Position numbers and translations under genes: made by a program
The notes under the pieces: generated by a model
Seen by the model: only the letters and a program-made list of their open reading frames with translations
Told to the model about the DNA's origin: nothing
Databases searched by the model: none
Shown here: positions 49,199-60,852 of the stretch, piece after piece
How positions within the stretch are numbered: the stretch's first letter is position 1
How the letters are laid out: every line of letters begins with the position of its first letter
Source of the DNA: Immersiella caudata
Lineage: Eukaryota; Ascomycota; Sordariomycetes; Sordariales; Lasiosphaeriaceae
Direction of reading: 5' to 3'
Assembly: GCA_030512335.1 (NCBI GenBank)
Contig: JAULSU010000001.1
Location: forward strand, 4,340,001 to 4,404,000
Length of the DNA: 64,000 bases

Positions 49199-49691
49199 AT
49201 ATCTTTATACAGTTGAGAAAAGCAGGAGCTGTAGTTTATTTACATCCCGCCATGTTGAATATCCTCGTGGGCCAAAAGTGTCAGATAATAGAAACAGCGT
49301 TGGACCAGAGATTGTTCATTATTTGTTCTATCTGGTTCGCAGTGCCGTGTCTTGGCAGCGTTTTTGGGACCAGCTGCAGCTGATACCAAGGGCTGGTAGA
49401 ATCCTACGGCGAAGGGCATGACGGCTTGCCACTATAGCCGCCTTGAGCAGCGGATCCGCAAAAGGCTGATCCTAACCATAGCAATGGCTATTATTACTCT
49501 ACCCGGCATGAACACTCGTCCTAGCTATATTTAGGAAACGATTTACGAGGCACAGGTCCCTTCTCCGCAATCGTGGCGGCAAATTCCAAGATCGTTTTGA
49601 AACCGGGCGATATAACTCACGCTGATAGCTCCATCTACATCAAGGTTCACCACGTTGTCAGCTGCCTCCCAACACTAAAGCCAGCATCAAG

Positions 49692-50378
49692 ATGAAGTTC
49701 GCCTACGAAGCTTTCTTCCTAGCCATCCTTGCTACTGTAGCAAACTCACAGCCGAGCAATGACGCCAACGACATCAGCCGTCCCCCTTCACCTCTCCCAT
49801 TGTCTGAGGCTCCAGCAACCACCCCTTCTCCTTCCCCAAGCACAAATCCAAATTCCGCGAGCGAATGGCTGCAAACCATCTCCATGACGCAGAACCAGCC
49901 CCCAAAGATATCCCGCCCGTCGAGGCTACCGCCCAAGTCCTCGGCAACGCAGACTGTCAGCGAGGAAGCCTGTACTCCCTCCGGGTCAGCATCTGGATCT
50001 CCAACTACGAGCGAGGCACCTTCTCAGACGGAGGAAATTAGGCTTCCTATGGGATACATCGACGCGACGAGCTTGCAGTGGGTGTTTACTTGGAGGAAGT
50101 GTGGAGGGGGGTATGAGAGCGTTCAGTCCTCGACGTCGACGAAGCAGGAGGTGGTATCGACGAAGACTGAGAGTGTGCAGAGTTCGAGTTCGAGTTCGGT
50201 GGTGGACGTTGGGGAGGGGAGTTCAAGCACGGCTTCGCTCTCGAGTTCCACTACGACGCCGTTAGGGCCGGGATGGACGACGACGGCGACGACCACGGAG
50301 ACGAAGTGGATTACGGTGACGGAGACGACTACGGCAGTTGTTTCGAGGGTGGATATGCCGACGATGAAGCTGCCGTGA
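49692..50378 (+). CDS. Secreted Ser/Thr/Pro-rich protein, unknown function
   Basis: Single-exon gene of 228 residues, 0.5 kb downstream of the peroxidase gene and on the same strand. Signal peptide MKFAYEAFFLAILATVANS. The rest is low-complexity Pro/Ser/Thr sequence with one less biased block (IDATSLQWVFTWRKCGGGY) and a C-terminal Thr/Ser stretch ending TKWITVTETTTAVVS, as in mucin-like, heavily O-glycosylated cell-wall proteins. Only two cysteines, and no terminal hydrophobic GPI signal, so it is likely secreted or wall-entangled. No family recognised. Gene status rests on the intact frame, the signal peptide and the context. Confidence 0.6.
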   Translation: MKFAYEAFFLAILATVANSQPSNDANDISRPPSPLPLSEAPATTPSPSPSTNPNSASEWLQTISMTQNQPPKISRPSRLPPKSSATQTVSEEACTPSGSASGSPTTSEAPSQTEEIRLPMGYIDATSLQWVFTWRKCGGGYESVQSSTSTKQEVVSTKTESVQSSSSSSVVDVGEGSSSTASLSSSTTTPLGPGWTTTATTTETKWITVTETTTAVVSRVDMPTMKLP

Positions 50379-50829
50379 GGGGGTTGTCACTGCATGGCTG
50401 AGTGTGGTTTCGAGCTCAGGGGCGGCCAGGAGAGAGATTCAAGGTCCGAACCTGCCTAACCATAAGCGAAGAAACTAATTGTGCGTGCCATTTAAGGCAG
50501 CGAGGTAATGAGCTGATCAAACATACGAAATAAAGAAGTTGAAAATGAAACTGGGGGCATAGAGAGAGATCCCGGGCAACGTCCGCCCAAAGTGCAGCAG
50601 TTAAGCTGCTGCCCTCCCCTTGTGCCCTTCACCGCAAGAAACCACTCCCGGTTAAACTTTGCCATTTGGCACTCTACAAACGACCAAACGCTTAAACCTC
50701 CTTCCCATTTCCTTCTCCGCCCAAGCAACCTTCCCCTGCTGCGACTTCAAGTCCTAGTTGCCATTTAAAGTCAGCGCCCATCCGGGGAAATCTCATGGAA
50801 AGCAAATGAGAACATACCTTAAGCCTGGC
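50379..50829. other. Intergenic, right of GH5 relic
   Basis: Short stretch between the Ser/Thr-rich gene and the GH5 cellulase remnant. Nothing supported. Confidence 0.45.
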
Positions 50830-51165
50830 ACTCAGAAAAAGAAGTTGCTGGGTGGCTTTCCCAACTGCATTGACTCCACCTGGGTTCCCAGACTGGCCCA
50901 GTGATCCCAGTGATCGATGGATTGACAAGCCGCGGTCTGAGGTCGAGATACTGGTCCATCGGGTAGATTAGCTTGTTCTGCGGGTCAGTAAGGGCAACCA
51001 AGTTGGTGTTTATGACGTTTCACGACCAGGCTCCCGACCATTAGTTGCCCTCGACAAGGATGTACTGAGGCGTGGCGCTAGCGGCACGGATGATGTTAAT
51101 AGCAGCCTGGTCAAGTCGGAGGACGAGATCTTGAGACACTGTGCACTTAGTCGAACTGGCCGAAG
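50830..51165 (-). pseudogene. Decayed GH5 endoglucanase (cellulase) fragment
   Basis: Read on the minus strand, the segment AINIIRAASATPQYILVEGN, a TAA stop (51043-51041), then W-S-G-A-W-S, a TGA stop (51022-51020), then NLVALTDPQNKLIY and QYLD matches the C-terminal half of fungal GH5 (subfamily 5-like) endo-beta-1,4-glucanases. The usual motif order there is ILVEG(N/T)-(S)-W/Y-(S/T)-GAW-(W), then VALTDP-NK-YEMHQYLDSDGSGT. The TGA sits where Trp is expected (a G-to-A change); the TAA replaces a Ser/Thr codon. After QYLD the frame shifts, but GGVNAV near 50860 recalls the late (F)AGG-N-V motif. The N-terminal half with the catalytic NEP motif is missing and is replaced by the end of the neighbouring carboxylesterase gene. 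A dead relic. Confidence 0.8.
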
Positions 51166-51263
51166 CAGTGCCTGGGTTAAGGACACCCGAGCCCCAAGAA
51201 GTAATATGAGAACCTGAATGAGAGATAACAAATAGATGGAGAAGTATACCTAAATGCATCAAA

Positions 51264-52921
51264 TCACTGATGCAAAGCGATACCGATGCTGGCCAGATAC
51301 TCGCACCTCTCCCGGAGCCCGCTGTCAATTTTCTCCATTCTTGTTGCGCCACCTGTATCAAAGAGGAGGCGAGACCACGGTCTCTCACCCCAAGTCTCCC
51401 AGTGTGTTGAGATGTCGGACTGAGGATGGTTTGGGTTCAACGTTTTGATAAACCTTGCCCAGTGCCCCTGAATTCTCTGAACCGCATCCGCGTTGGTTCC
51501 ATTGGAGTGATAGCTTTCTGGTGCCATTTCCTGTATGTTGTCGGGGCCAAATATGGCGCCGACCTCAACAGTATGAGGGACACCAAGGCCGGCCGCCATT
51601 TCTTCTGAGTCCTCGACGTTCCACCTGTAGGCGTAAGAAGCCTCGACACCATGTCTGGCAAAAGCGGCATTGAGAAACAGACCGGGGCACATATAACGCA
51701 TCTCGCCATAGATATTGCTGAGCTGACGCCACCAACACCCCTTTTCCGGACACATTGTTTGGTTGGAGTTTGGGTAGAGTTCGCTGAGTCTGGTGAGCTG
51801 GTTGATTGTAAGATGCGGGAACTGGTCCATCAGCCATCGGTTGCTCTCGCTTCTCGTCGACGTTTTGTCAGGGGCAAACACCGTCCCACCGTTGGTGTCA
51901 TCGCCGAAGATGACTGGTACCTTGAGAAATTTCCCACCACGAAATGCTTCATAAGGGAGTTTCGTAATGATCTCGCCGTCGATGACAGGGCCCCACATGA
52001 ACAATGGCGCATGCATTGCCCCGGGGTACGGACTTTTGGCGCTCTTCTTTTGAAGCTCGCTGGCAGACTTCGATCGTAGACAGGCCAGCGGGTCGTGACC
52101 TACACAGTCAAGTCGAACAAGTAGATTGTTGTATTGGTATACGGACTCCCTCGCTGTAAGCATCGTCCCGAACGACACTGATCCAGCTGCTGCTGCATTG
52201 AACAAGGCGTCATCTCTTCCACCATATGCCATCAAATGTAGAGCAACGCTAGCGGCGCCGGCCGACGCACCTCCAATGACGACGTGCGCCGGGTCACCTC
52301 CAAACTTCGCGATATGTATATGCACCCAGTGGAGGGCTTTGCGCTGGTCTCGGAGCCCGTTGTTGGCTGTAATCTGCCGACCATCTGTGAGGAAGCCGTA
52401 CGGTCCGACTCGGTAATTGAAAGTGACGAATACAATGGAATTGTTGCTGGCCGCGATGAGGCCTGTCCCGTTCAAATTTGGGTTCGTGTTCCCGTTGAAC
52501 CCTCCACCCTGGATGAAGACGAAGACGGGGAGTTTCGACTCGGAGGTTGCCCACGTTGGCGCATAAACATCGAGGAAGAGGCAGTCCTCCGACGTGCCTG
52601 TTGCGTTTGCTTTGTCGCCCGTCTTGAGGCAAAGTTTCCCATGCTGGTACTGGTCAGCGGCTGGCCGAGACACGCACGCGCTCTCCCGGGCTCTATATTG
52701 CTGACCTCGTTTGCCTGTTTGGGTTCCGGGTCGTTCGCGGGATCCTGTGGAGGTGCAAACCTCAAGTCCCCCACAGGAGGCGCCGCATAGCGAATCCCAA
52801 GCCACTGGGTAACGCCAATCGGGAGGGGCCGACCGATGTACTGGCTGTTGACGTCGACTAGTGGCTTGACGCATGCGCACGGGGGTAATATGACAGCCAG
52901 CACAACTCTCAAGGGTTTCAT
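51264..52921 (-). CDS. Secreted type-B carboxylesterase (cholinesterase family)
   Basis: Secreted alpha/beta-hydrolase of the carboxylesterase/lipase type-B family. Exons are 52921-52706 and 52643-51264, 531 residues. The 62-nt intron (GTCAGC...CTGACCAGTACCAG) is inferred because the two parts of the family consensus are in different frames: the N-terminus with TQWLGIRYAAPPVGDLRFAPP, and the part from HGKLCLKTG to SEDCLFLDVYAPTW. Joining them restores the fold. Visible: signal peptide MKPLRVVLAVILPP, oxyanion-hole GGGF (about 118-121), NYRVGPYGFL, nucleophile Ser199 in GGASAGA (usual GESAGA, here Ala for Glu) and the late catalytic His region GVPHTVEVGAIFG. Natural substrate unknown. Its 3' end abuts the GH5 relic. 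Confidence 0.9.
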
Positions 52922-54419
52922 AACGATGCAGAAAATGTTGATACTGCCAAGAGCGACGACGTCCCGTCTGCCCAAATGCGTCGAGACCAGGCTTGCTTGA
53001 GCTAAAGATTTAGAGTTTGCGGCCTCTCGGGTCGTGCCGCCCCTCCCTGCCTTCCCTCCCCCGACCCATATTTGCAGGTTTGGGACTCTGCTTGTGGAAT
53101 GGAGATTGTCCTGTCCTTGCTCGTTGCCTTGGATGAGCATGGTTTGTTGGAGTACGATGCCACAGCATCCTGCTGTGTGTGAGGTGAGAAGTCCACCACC
53201 CGAAGAGGGGGGAATGAGGTGTGTCGGATTTGAGAGATCCTGCCCCCATGACTGGCCACACAACTGGAAAATTCGGCGGCCATTTCTGTCTGCGGTGATC
53301 CAAGGACGCTTGATTACTCCTGACAATCGATAAAGTCGTCGATGTAAAAGATGTTGACGGTATTTTTCACATAGGATATGGACAATGTCGGTCGCATACA
53401 CAGAGCCAACCCAGAGTTGCACAACCTTTGTTTGCGTTGCCGTGTGCTGAACAGATGCATGATCGCTGGCCATCGAGTGGTCTTGCTTTAACCCTAACCC
53501 TTCTTCACTGAATCGCAATCCCTTTCCTCAGGGGGTCCAACCGAGCCTCAACCATCATACAAGGCGGTCAATACGTTTCTAGTACCAAAGAATCCGATTA
53601 CTGATCTCTCGCTTCTTCTTTCCTAGCCGCCCTGCGCCTCCTCGTGGGTGGAATGTGGGGGATGCACCATCTTAGCCTGCCATGGCGCGGAAGAAGAGAA
53701 TGCCGTCCGCGCCCCGCCGTCCCGCACGCTTGGAATGGCGGACCATTGTCTCGGGACCTGTCATTCACTGCTCCCATGCCAATGTCAGGCAGCAAAATTC
53801 CCAGCAGCTGTCGGCCGAAAGTGTGCTGGGCGCAATGTTCGTGCCATGCTGAGCGCCACACGGGTTTCCCACATGGCGTTTGGCCAATCCCAATGTCATG
53901 ATTAGTGCCGGGCGCGATGCCCCCATGTAGGCAGCTGAAAAACTAGCTCGACGTTCCCGCGGAGGTGGCGCCCGCGCACCGACGGCATGCCCGGTGGCGC
54001 CAAGACCCAATGGGACGGCCTGCAGTAAGCCCCTGCGCGCTGTCGGAAATGTAGGTTTCGGTGCCCTGGGACTTGGTGGCTTTGTCGAGACTGTTCTTTC
54101 GTACCTGGGTAGAGTACCTCCATCGTGAAGTGCCTGGTGGATGGATAGGGAGGAAGCGATGATACCCTATCCTATTTTTCTTTATTTAATGCCTCGCGCT
54201 TGCCTCGCCAGTTGGGCTGGATGATGTCGTCCACACGATCTTCTGTCCCGCCTCCAAAATCGGAAAGGACGCAGCCCCACGTCATTCCCACCGCCAATCA
54301 CAACCTCTTTCATCGCCCCTGACACCGACGTCACTGTCGTCAGAACACAGCACCATCACGATTGTAACGCGGTTGAGTGTATTAAACCCCCCCTACTGGC
54401 CTTCTCTGCACAAAACACC
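52922..54419. other. Intergenic between carboxylesterase and coiled-coil genes
   Basis: Divergent upstream region of two genes, 1.5 kb. Contains the telobox-like tract TAACCCTAACCC at 53489-53500. No supported gene. Confidence 0.5.
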
Positions 54420-55457
54420 ATGCACACCAACATGCCCCAAAAACGACAATTCGACGACTTACACCTCGACACGGACCTGGTAAGCAGGTTTTCTCCTCGT
54501 GTAAACATGACAAGAATCTAACAATCAACTCAGGTCCCAATGTCAGGTGCCCCTATCTACTCAGACTCGGCCGCTTTTCCATCATGGACAAGCACATCCT
54601 GCCAGTTCCCATCGATCATGACCTCGGGCCCCACAGGGGACTACGACAGCACTTGGGCCTACACTTCGACTTCGGAAGATGACCAGAGCATGGCCTGCTC
54701 CTCAAGCGATGCCACAAACTGGTCAAGCTATGATACCAACGCCTGGACTCCTTCGGTCAACCCCTCTTCAGCAAGCACATATTCGGCCACAACACAGCCC
54801 ATGCCCTCCGCAGGCTTCTCGTCCTCCACCAGCAACTGGGGATTGAGCGACCAGGCATCCCTCTCTGCCTACTCAGAACCTACAAGCTACGGCAACCGCC
54901 CCTCGATAAGTCGCAGTGTTTCCGCCGATCATGGAAACTACACAGGCTACGGGGCAGATTACTACTCCCCGTCCACTGCCTCGCTGGGCGAGTACTTTGG
55001 CTCCGATGCCGTCTCCACAGCCTCTCAACCCAAGACCCAAACAATACAACGTACGACAAAAAAGCCGAGCAAATCCGCCAGTGACAAGTCGTCTTCAAAA
55101 CGCAAAAGCAGCGGCAAATCAAACACCACCATCACGCCAAGAATCAGCTCCACCGAGCAAGAGTACGAAGCTCAGCTCCTCGCCCGCTTCGGTCACATGA
55201 TGGCTCCCTTGGAGAAGAACTCCACCTTGAGTCCCTCGGACCAAATACGACGTGAGGCCTGGAGGATATGCAAGTCTGAGGCCGAGGAGATGTCGCAGCG
55301 ACGCATGAAACTTCTGGAGCACGAGCATGGAGCCCTGGAGAGGGAAACAATGAAGCTGCAAGCGAACATTGGTCAGTTGAGGGAGGCCATCACACAGGAG
55401 ACCAGGCAACTGCAAGTTGCGCTGGCGAAAGCAGAGAGGTTGAGCGCTTCGTATTAA
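54420..55457 (+). CDS. Ser/Thr-rich protein with C-terminal coiled coil
   Basis: Two exons, 54420-54479 and 54534-55457, give 327 residues; the 54-nt intron has a GTAAGC donor and an ACTCAG end. A Met at 54540 is an alternative start without the first exon. The first 190 residues are Ser/Thr/Tyr-rich and disordered. A basic Lys/Ser patch follows (KKPSKSASDKSSSKRKSSGKS, about residues 180-200), which could act as a nuclear signal. The last 110 residues form a conserved-looking helical region: YEAQLLARFGHMM, then a heptad coiled coil from about 260 to 325 (MKLLEHEHGALERETMKLQ...). The layout recalls bZIP-type or other nuclear proteins, but no canonical basic-zipper motif is present, so a DNA-binding role is only a guess. 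Confidence 0.6.
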
Positions 55458-58400
55458 TTTTCACAATGTCAGGACGGTTTTCAGGACTGAATTCAAGGGC
55501 TGAATTCAAGGGCTGGATACAGATGGATGGGTAATTATTCGTAGAGGGAATGACACGTCATGATGTTATGATCTATAATATTCAACATTTGTCGCTCGTT
55601 GAGGTCTGAATGCGGTTGTGCCAAGACCCCTTACGGCTATGGTTCATCCACTGAAACACCTGAACTCCCGCCCTGGGAGCGCACAATCGGATCTTCCCGA
55701 CATCACCATCTCCGAAAACAGTTCCTCAATCTCCCACATCTCACCGCTCAAAACAACCACGAATTCCAATCTCATCTCGGAAGATGGGATCCAGGTGGTC
55801 TTATCCAGACCAGGGTTGTCACCCCTCGGTCCACACCTGCATCCGTGGCTTGTGATCTAGAACCGGCTGGACGGGTCTCAACCCCCCCCAGATCTCCCAA
55901 CCCTGTCGCTTGGCAGTCACTCGCTGCGGTTGGCGCAGCCCCATTCCACCTTGCATGAAAACGCGTTCGCCATGCCACGTGTGTTGGTTTTTGCTGTGGA
56001 AGAAAGCCGTCCAATTGCTTGCTCACGTCAGAGAGGAAGAAGACTGGCATGCACGCACGCGCGCCGCTCATTCTTCTTCTGTCCTTCTGGTTGGCGGTAC
56101 GCCTGCACCCGCGTGCTCCATCAGGGGCTGGCCCAAAGAGCCTGTCGCATCTGACAGCCACATCAATCGACAGACACAGAGAGACAGACAGGCAGACAGA
56201 CAACCTTCAGCTAAACGTGGTGGTGTACTGCAGGAGTGTGAAATAGCGGTGCAGGGGCAGCCTGACAGTCGGTAGGCACTGGCAGACGGGCGACCGATCT
56301 GGACTTGCTTGGCGGATTTTGGATGGGCTTGGGTGCCGTACGGGATTGTCTGCAGCGTTGCTGTCAAAAAAAATGTGTCGGAAGACGACACTGCGGTTAT
56401 GGGACACTGCGGTTATGGGAATTCTCTCAATTCTTGGTGATCAGTTACAATTCATGGCCTGATGTACTGTACTTGCTTGCTTCCGCGCCGCCGTGTCATC
56501 GGTTAGAGTTCTGACTTTGCAAGGGAGGACAGAATCGCAGGTTTCCGGAAACCGGGATTTGACGGCGAGCGCCGTGGAGAGGCTTGCGACGCCTGAGACC
56601 CCGCCATGCCCCGAGGGGATGCGGGAAGTGGGAGCCGGGTCGTGGGCAGCGCCCCGAGACAGCTTCTCGCATTTGGACCAATCAGCATTGAGCTTCGGCA
56701 GTTAGCTTGCAGGGTTGGTTTGGATCGTGAAGTGGATTTCCGATGTGTGATGGAAGGAAAATTCCGCGAGCCTCAACATTTTGATCGATGGGCTGTTGAG
56801 GAGATGCTCTGCCCCATATGTGGCTGACTTTGAGAAGTGTCGATAAGTTTAGTCCCGGAAAGGTTGAGGGACTAATTGTTGCGCAGCCCGTTCTCCGTTC
56901 GGGTCATGTTTTCCTCAGAAGATTCAAGACCACAATTCGTCGACCCATCCCCTTTCGGATGATAACGAGGACTAGAAAAAAGAACCCTGTGTAAAGAGCC
57001 CCCCAGATGTCTTCGTTGATCGACTCAAGGCCGGGCGAATCTTGCTCTCTTCCCGGCCACTGGCTGCTCCCAAACAGCGGACTTCATCGACAACTAGCCA
57101 TCAGTCAGATATGAACGAATGGGGGCCCCAGATGCTAAGCCCATCTAAAACCAAAGCCACTTCGGTTGCGCAGAAAAGCAGACTGACCCCCTTATCTCCC
57201 GAAACTTCGTCCTCCAATTGTGGCTGTCAGAAAATGTGCCACAAGATAATTGGTCCATCGCCAGGTAGATATCACAGTCAACCTTGACCATTGAGAGCAC
57301 GATCTGCATAACCGCGATCAAATGATGCTCCGAGTCATGAAGTGAATGGCTAAACTCTAGTCCAAACTGAGACGGAGTAGACTGAGTACCAATAGCAAGA
57401 TACGTTGAAGCGACAGCTAGGAGCCCGTGAGCACTTGCCAAGATTGGTCTGGCAGGGCTGGTGAAATCGCGAGCATCCCAGCTTGGCATGGTTATCAAAG
57501 ATGGCAATTCACAGCTTTTGCAGGACCGCTACGCTGAGCATAGATAAGGTAGGTACCGAACACCAGGCCTTCTTCGCCGTGATAGCCCAGGAGATCTTTC
57601 CGGCTACAGCTGTACGTGGGTCTCGCTGAGGTCTTTCTGAGGCTTCGGCCTCTTGGCTCATGTCGTTGAGCAGGGTATTGTGACTGTTATCGGGTAGGTT
57701 CTAACAGGAATCATCGCTGCAATCAAGCGTGGTTCTTGAAAGAGTGTGTTGTGGGAGAGAAAGCAAGAATCCAGCTTGCAGATAAGGCGGTTATGTCCAA
57801 CCGCGAGCGGACGAGGACTGGACTTGCGCAACCCGTCATCGCGGCACTCAGAATATGTCGACATCCTCCATTTGGGTTGCAGGGTGGTTCCGGCCGAACC
57901 TGTGCGGTCGGCTCGTCTTGCGAACGGCATATTCCGGGCAGGCCAAAAAAATGCAATCACCTGCCAAATAAAGAGGCGGGACCGTCGTTCCTTCCACGTT
58001 GCTCCAGCAGACTGAAAAGCGCAAATTCTCAAACAAACCAGCATGCAAACACAGACGGCTCTTGTTTCACGGCACAAGTTCAAAGATTCGCCGCACAAAG
58101 CGGCTCCGTCAAACACTGCTGTCCCGGTTTTTTCGTCAAGTTCGCGACGTCGAGCGGCTTCCGGGAAAGTCGGCGGAGGTCGGAGGGCTGGGTCCGGGAC
58201 CGAACGCTGGGTCTGGGCACACCTTGGAGCCATGGTTGCATCCGCGCCTCTCACAGTCTGGCATTTTGGCAGAATGCGAGATCGCAACAGTCCGCATGGG
58301 CCACCAATACCTGCCTCCGCCTCTCGAAAAAGCTTAGCTTACCGCCCGCACGTCCCGGAACCAGAACTCGTTCCAACGACATGATTTGTTCGGCACGGTC

Positions 58401-59150
58401 ACGGCGGCACTCGACTTTTTCTCCGTCCCCTCCGTATCCATCAACAAGATGTTCCTTTTGTTTCCATGCTCGTGACAGCGAGAAGCATGTCCTCAGTTGA
58501 AGAGAAGGGACCGCGTTCTCGAATCAGAGATGCGAGAAGGCATTGCAGGGATTGCCAAGAGCCAACTCATTTGGTCGACCTGGAGCCTCAAGGCCACAAC
58601 CAGCCAATCCGGCATGTATGAGGGACGGCTGGTATATTATATCCCCCCCCCAAATCAGTTATCACTTCCCCGCATCGGATCCCCATGAACACGAATGCGG
58701 CAACAGGCCGAAATACCAGAGTGACCCAGACCCGGGTTACCACGTTTCGCCGCAACGCAATTTGGGGGGCTGGATGTCGATCTGCAGTGTTTGCGGGCTC
58801 TGCGGATGCCCATCCTCCCCATTTTTTCTGCGTCGCCGGCCGTGACACACTACCGAAACGCAGAGCTAGGGCGTCTCCCAACTGAGCGGCGACGCTGGTC
58901 AACGTGCCTTTCCCCAGACTTCGTCGGGTTACTACTCTGCAGGGGAAACAGATGTCTGCCAACCTGGGGTAAGACTTGCCGCCTTCGGAGCGGCCTGAGC
59001 CTAGACTGTGGGGAGAAGCGGTATATGTGCCGTGCCCGCCCACCTTGTGTCCACATCCCACGAGGAGCCAGACCTCATGTCCCCGGTCTTTTCCACTTCG
59101 CAGGCGGCAACTTGCTCATCGCTATCTCACGAAGGTTGTGACCGGCCAAA
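55458..59150. other. Large intergenic region, 3.7 kb, no supported gene
   Basis: Contains the direct repeat GACACTGCGGTTATGGGA (two copies near 56387-56421), a short ACAG-type microsatellite (56170-56210) and two copies of GCTGAATTCAAGG near 55485-55512. A minus-strand frame at 57145-57507 (120 codons) is the only stretch with mildly protein-like composition. The right end is the promoter of the PTH11-like gene. Confidence 0.45.
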
Positions 59151-60852
59151 ATGACGACTGAGGCACCGGAAACTGGCTCATCGAACTTCACAATCCCGTC
59201 GAACGGCACGTGGCCCTGGCCTTGGGGGCCTATTCCCGCCAACGCTGGTCGATCACTTCAAGCCGATATCATTGTCTGTTCAGTGATCACATGGGTCATC
59301 GCCCTCGTCTTCGTTGTTCTGCGGTTCTACACGAGGTGTCGGCTGAAGCGCATCCTCGGGCCAACGGATTGGTGTATCCTACCTGCCCTGGTGCGTGACC
59401 CTACTTTTCCTGCCGTTGCTCAACTCGACTGACAAGCCCCTTCAGCTGTTCTCTGCTGGTGTTTCAGTGGGCTCTATTGAGCGTAAGTCTGCCTGCCTCT
59501 AGTGTAGCCACCACAGTCTGACGATACATAGAGGCTTTCAGGGGTGCGGGGAGACATGCTTGGGACCTGGATCCTTTCGGGATGCCCGCATTAGAAAAGG
59601 TAAGCGTCATGAGCTCGCGAGGGAAAATCTATGCTGACAGGCCCTGCAGGCAGCATGGTACACGATTCTCTTTTACAACATGAGCCTTGTCTTCACCAGG
59701 ATATCTATTCTCCTCCTTTACAAGCGTATATTCACCTACAACTGGGCAAAACGGGCGATACAGGTCGCCCTCGTTCTGGTTATCGCCACCGGTATTTGGT
59801 TCATTGCCTCGGTTGCGACGGCATGTGTTCCACTTGATGCTTTTTGGGATTGGTCGCTCTTCATGAAGACCAGAGTCTACTGCCAGCCACCGAATGTGTG
59901 GTGGGGAAATGCAGCGCTTCATATTGCAGGAGATTTGGCAATCGTTATACTTCCGGTATGTCTCGTGTTACATGAGCAAGTTACGGCATATTAACGCTTC
60001 GCAGATGCCCATCCTCTCCAGCTTGAATCTGCCAAAGAAACAGAAGCTCGCCCTGGTCGGCGTCTTTGGTCTAGGCTTCTTGTAAGAACTCCCATGCGAA
60101 TTCCTTGTGCGCTTCCGCTGACCGAAGATGCGTCATCTAGTGTCTGTATCGTTTCAGTCCTCCGATTAGTCACTCTCATAGAGATCCAGACCTCCAGAGA
60201 TATGGACGCCACGTACACAAGCGCCCAGATTGTGTACTGGTCAACTGCAGAAGTCAACGCGTCCATAATTTGCGCATGCATCATGACGCTTAAGCCGTTG
60301 ATCCAGAGGTGGCTCCCCAACATGCTCTCACCGAACCACTACGGTCGAGAACGCAGCCTCCGGTGGATCACTCCTATCGCCAACAGCCATCGGGAGTCCT
60401 CCCGCCAGTCCATGACGAGACCACCCGCAAACCACCGTCGAAGTGCCTCACATGCGGCTAAGGCCAAGAGCGGGGCGCTTCCGCAAGTCGAAGAGAAGGA
60501 ACACGCCGTCGGCGAAGAGTCACTCAAGCATCTGGACCTGGAAGCCCAGACGTCAGGGAGTGGCTCGACAGTCGTGTGCGAAGACGACCCTTCCATCGTT
60601 GGAACGAGCCCTCTAAGCGCGCCACCCAAGGCACATCTTCGTCTTTCAATACATGTCACCAAGTCTGTTGAAGTCAGCAGGTGCCCGGAGAGCCCAATGT
60701 CCGACCAGAGCTTCGGGAACAAAGAAGAGAAACAGAGGAGGACTAGCCAGGACCAAGACTATGTGACGCCGCCGTATACGCCCGGTTGGCTGAGCGAGGG
60801 GTCGACGATCTTTATTTGCAAGGATTTTTCTGATGGGCCGGGGAGTAGATGA
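59151..60852 (+). CDS. PTH11-like seven-helix receptor (fungal rhodopsin-domain protein)
   Basis: Integral membrane protein of the PTH11-like class of fungal G-protein-coupled-receptor-like proteins, expanded in plant-associated ascomycetes and implicated in surface sensing. Six exons (59151-59390, 59446-59482, 59532-59599, 59650-59955, 60005-60081, 60141-60852) give 479 residues. Visible: a glycosylatable N-terminus; helix 1 (IIVCSVITWVIALVFVVLRFYTR); the GPTDWCIL motif; RGAGRHAWDLDP; AAWYTILFYNMSLVFTRISILLLYKRIF; W-D..C..Q/P...N; VCIVSVLRLV; the YWSTAEVNASIICACIMTLKPL helix 7; and a Ser/Thr-rich cytoplasmic tail of about 170 residues. No CFEM domain is present. Introns are 49-59 nt. The tail suggests phosphorylation sites, but this is inference. 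Confidence 0.93.

Noticed and set aside
52472..53518. Alternative carboxylesterase frame without intron (348 codons)
   Set aside because: The frame leaves the family consensus after the first 72 residues; the spliced model restores it.
57145..57507. Minus-strand 120-codon frame with protein-like composition
   Set aside because: No recognised motif, no splice partner and no promoter or signal peptide support; it remains possible but is not called.
57736..58500. 254-codon plus-strand frame
   Set aside because: Arg/Ser/Cys-rich, overlaps frames of similar size on the other strand; no family or splice support.
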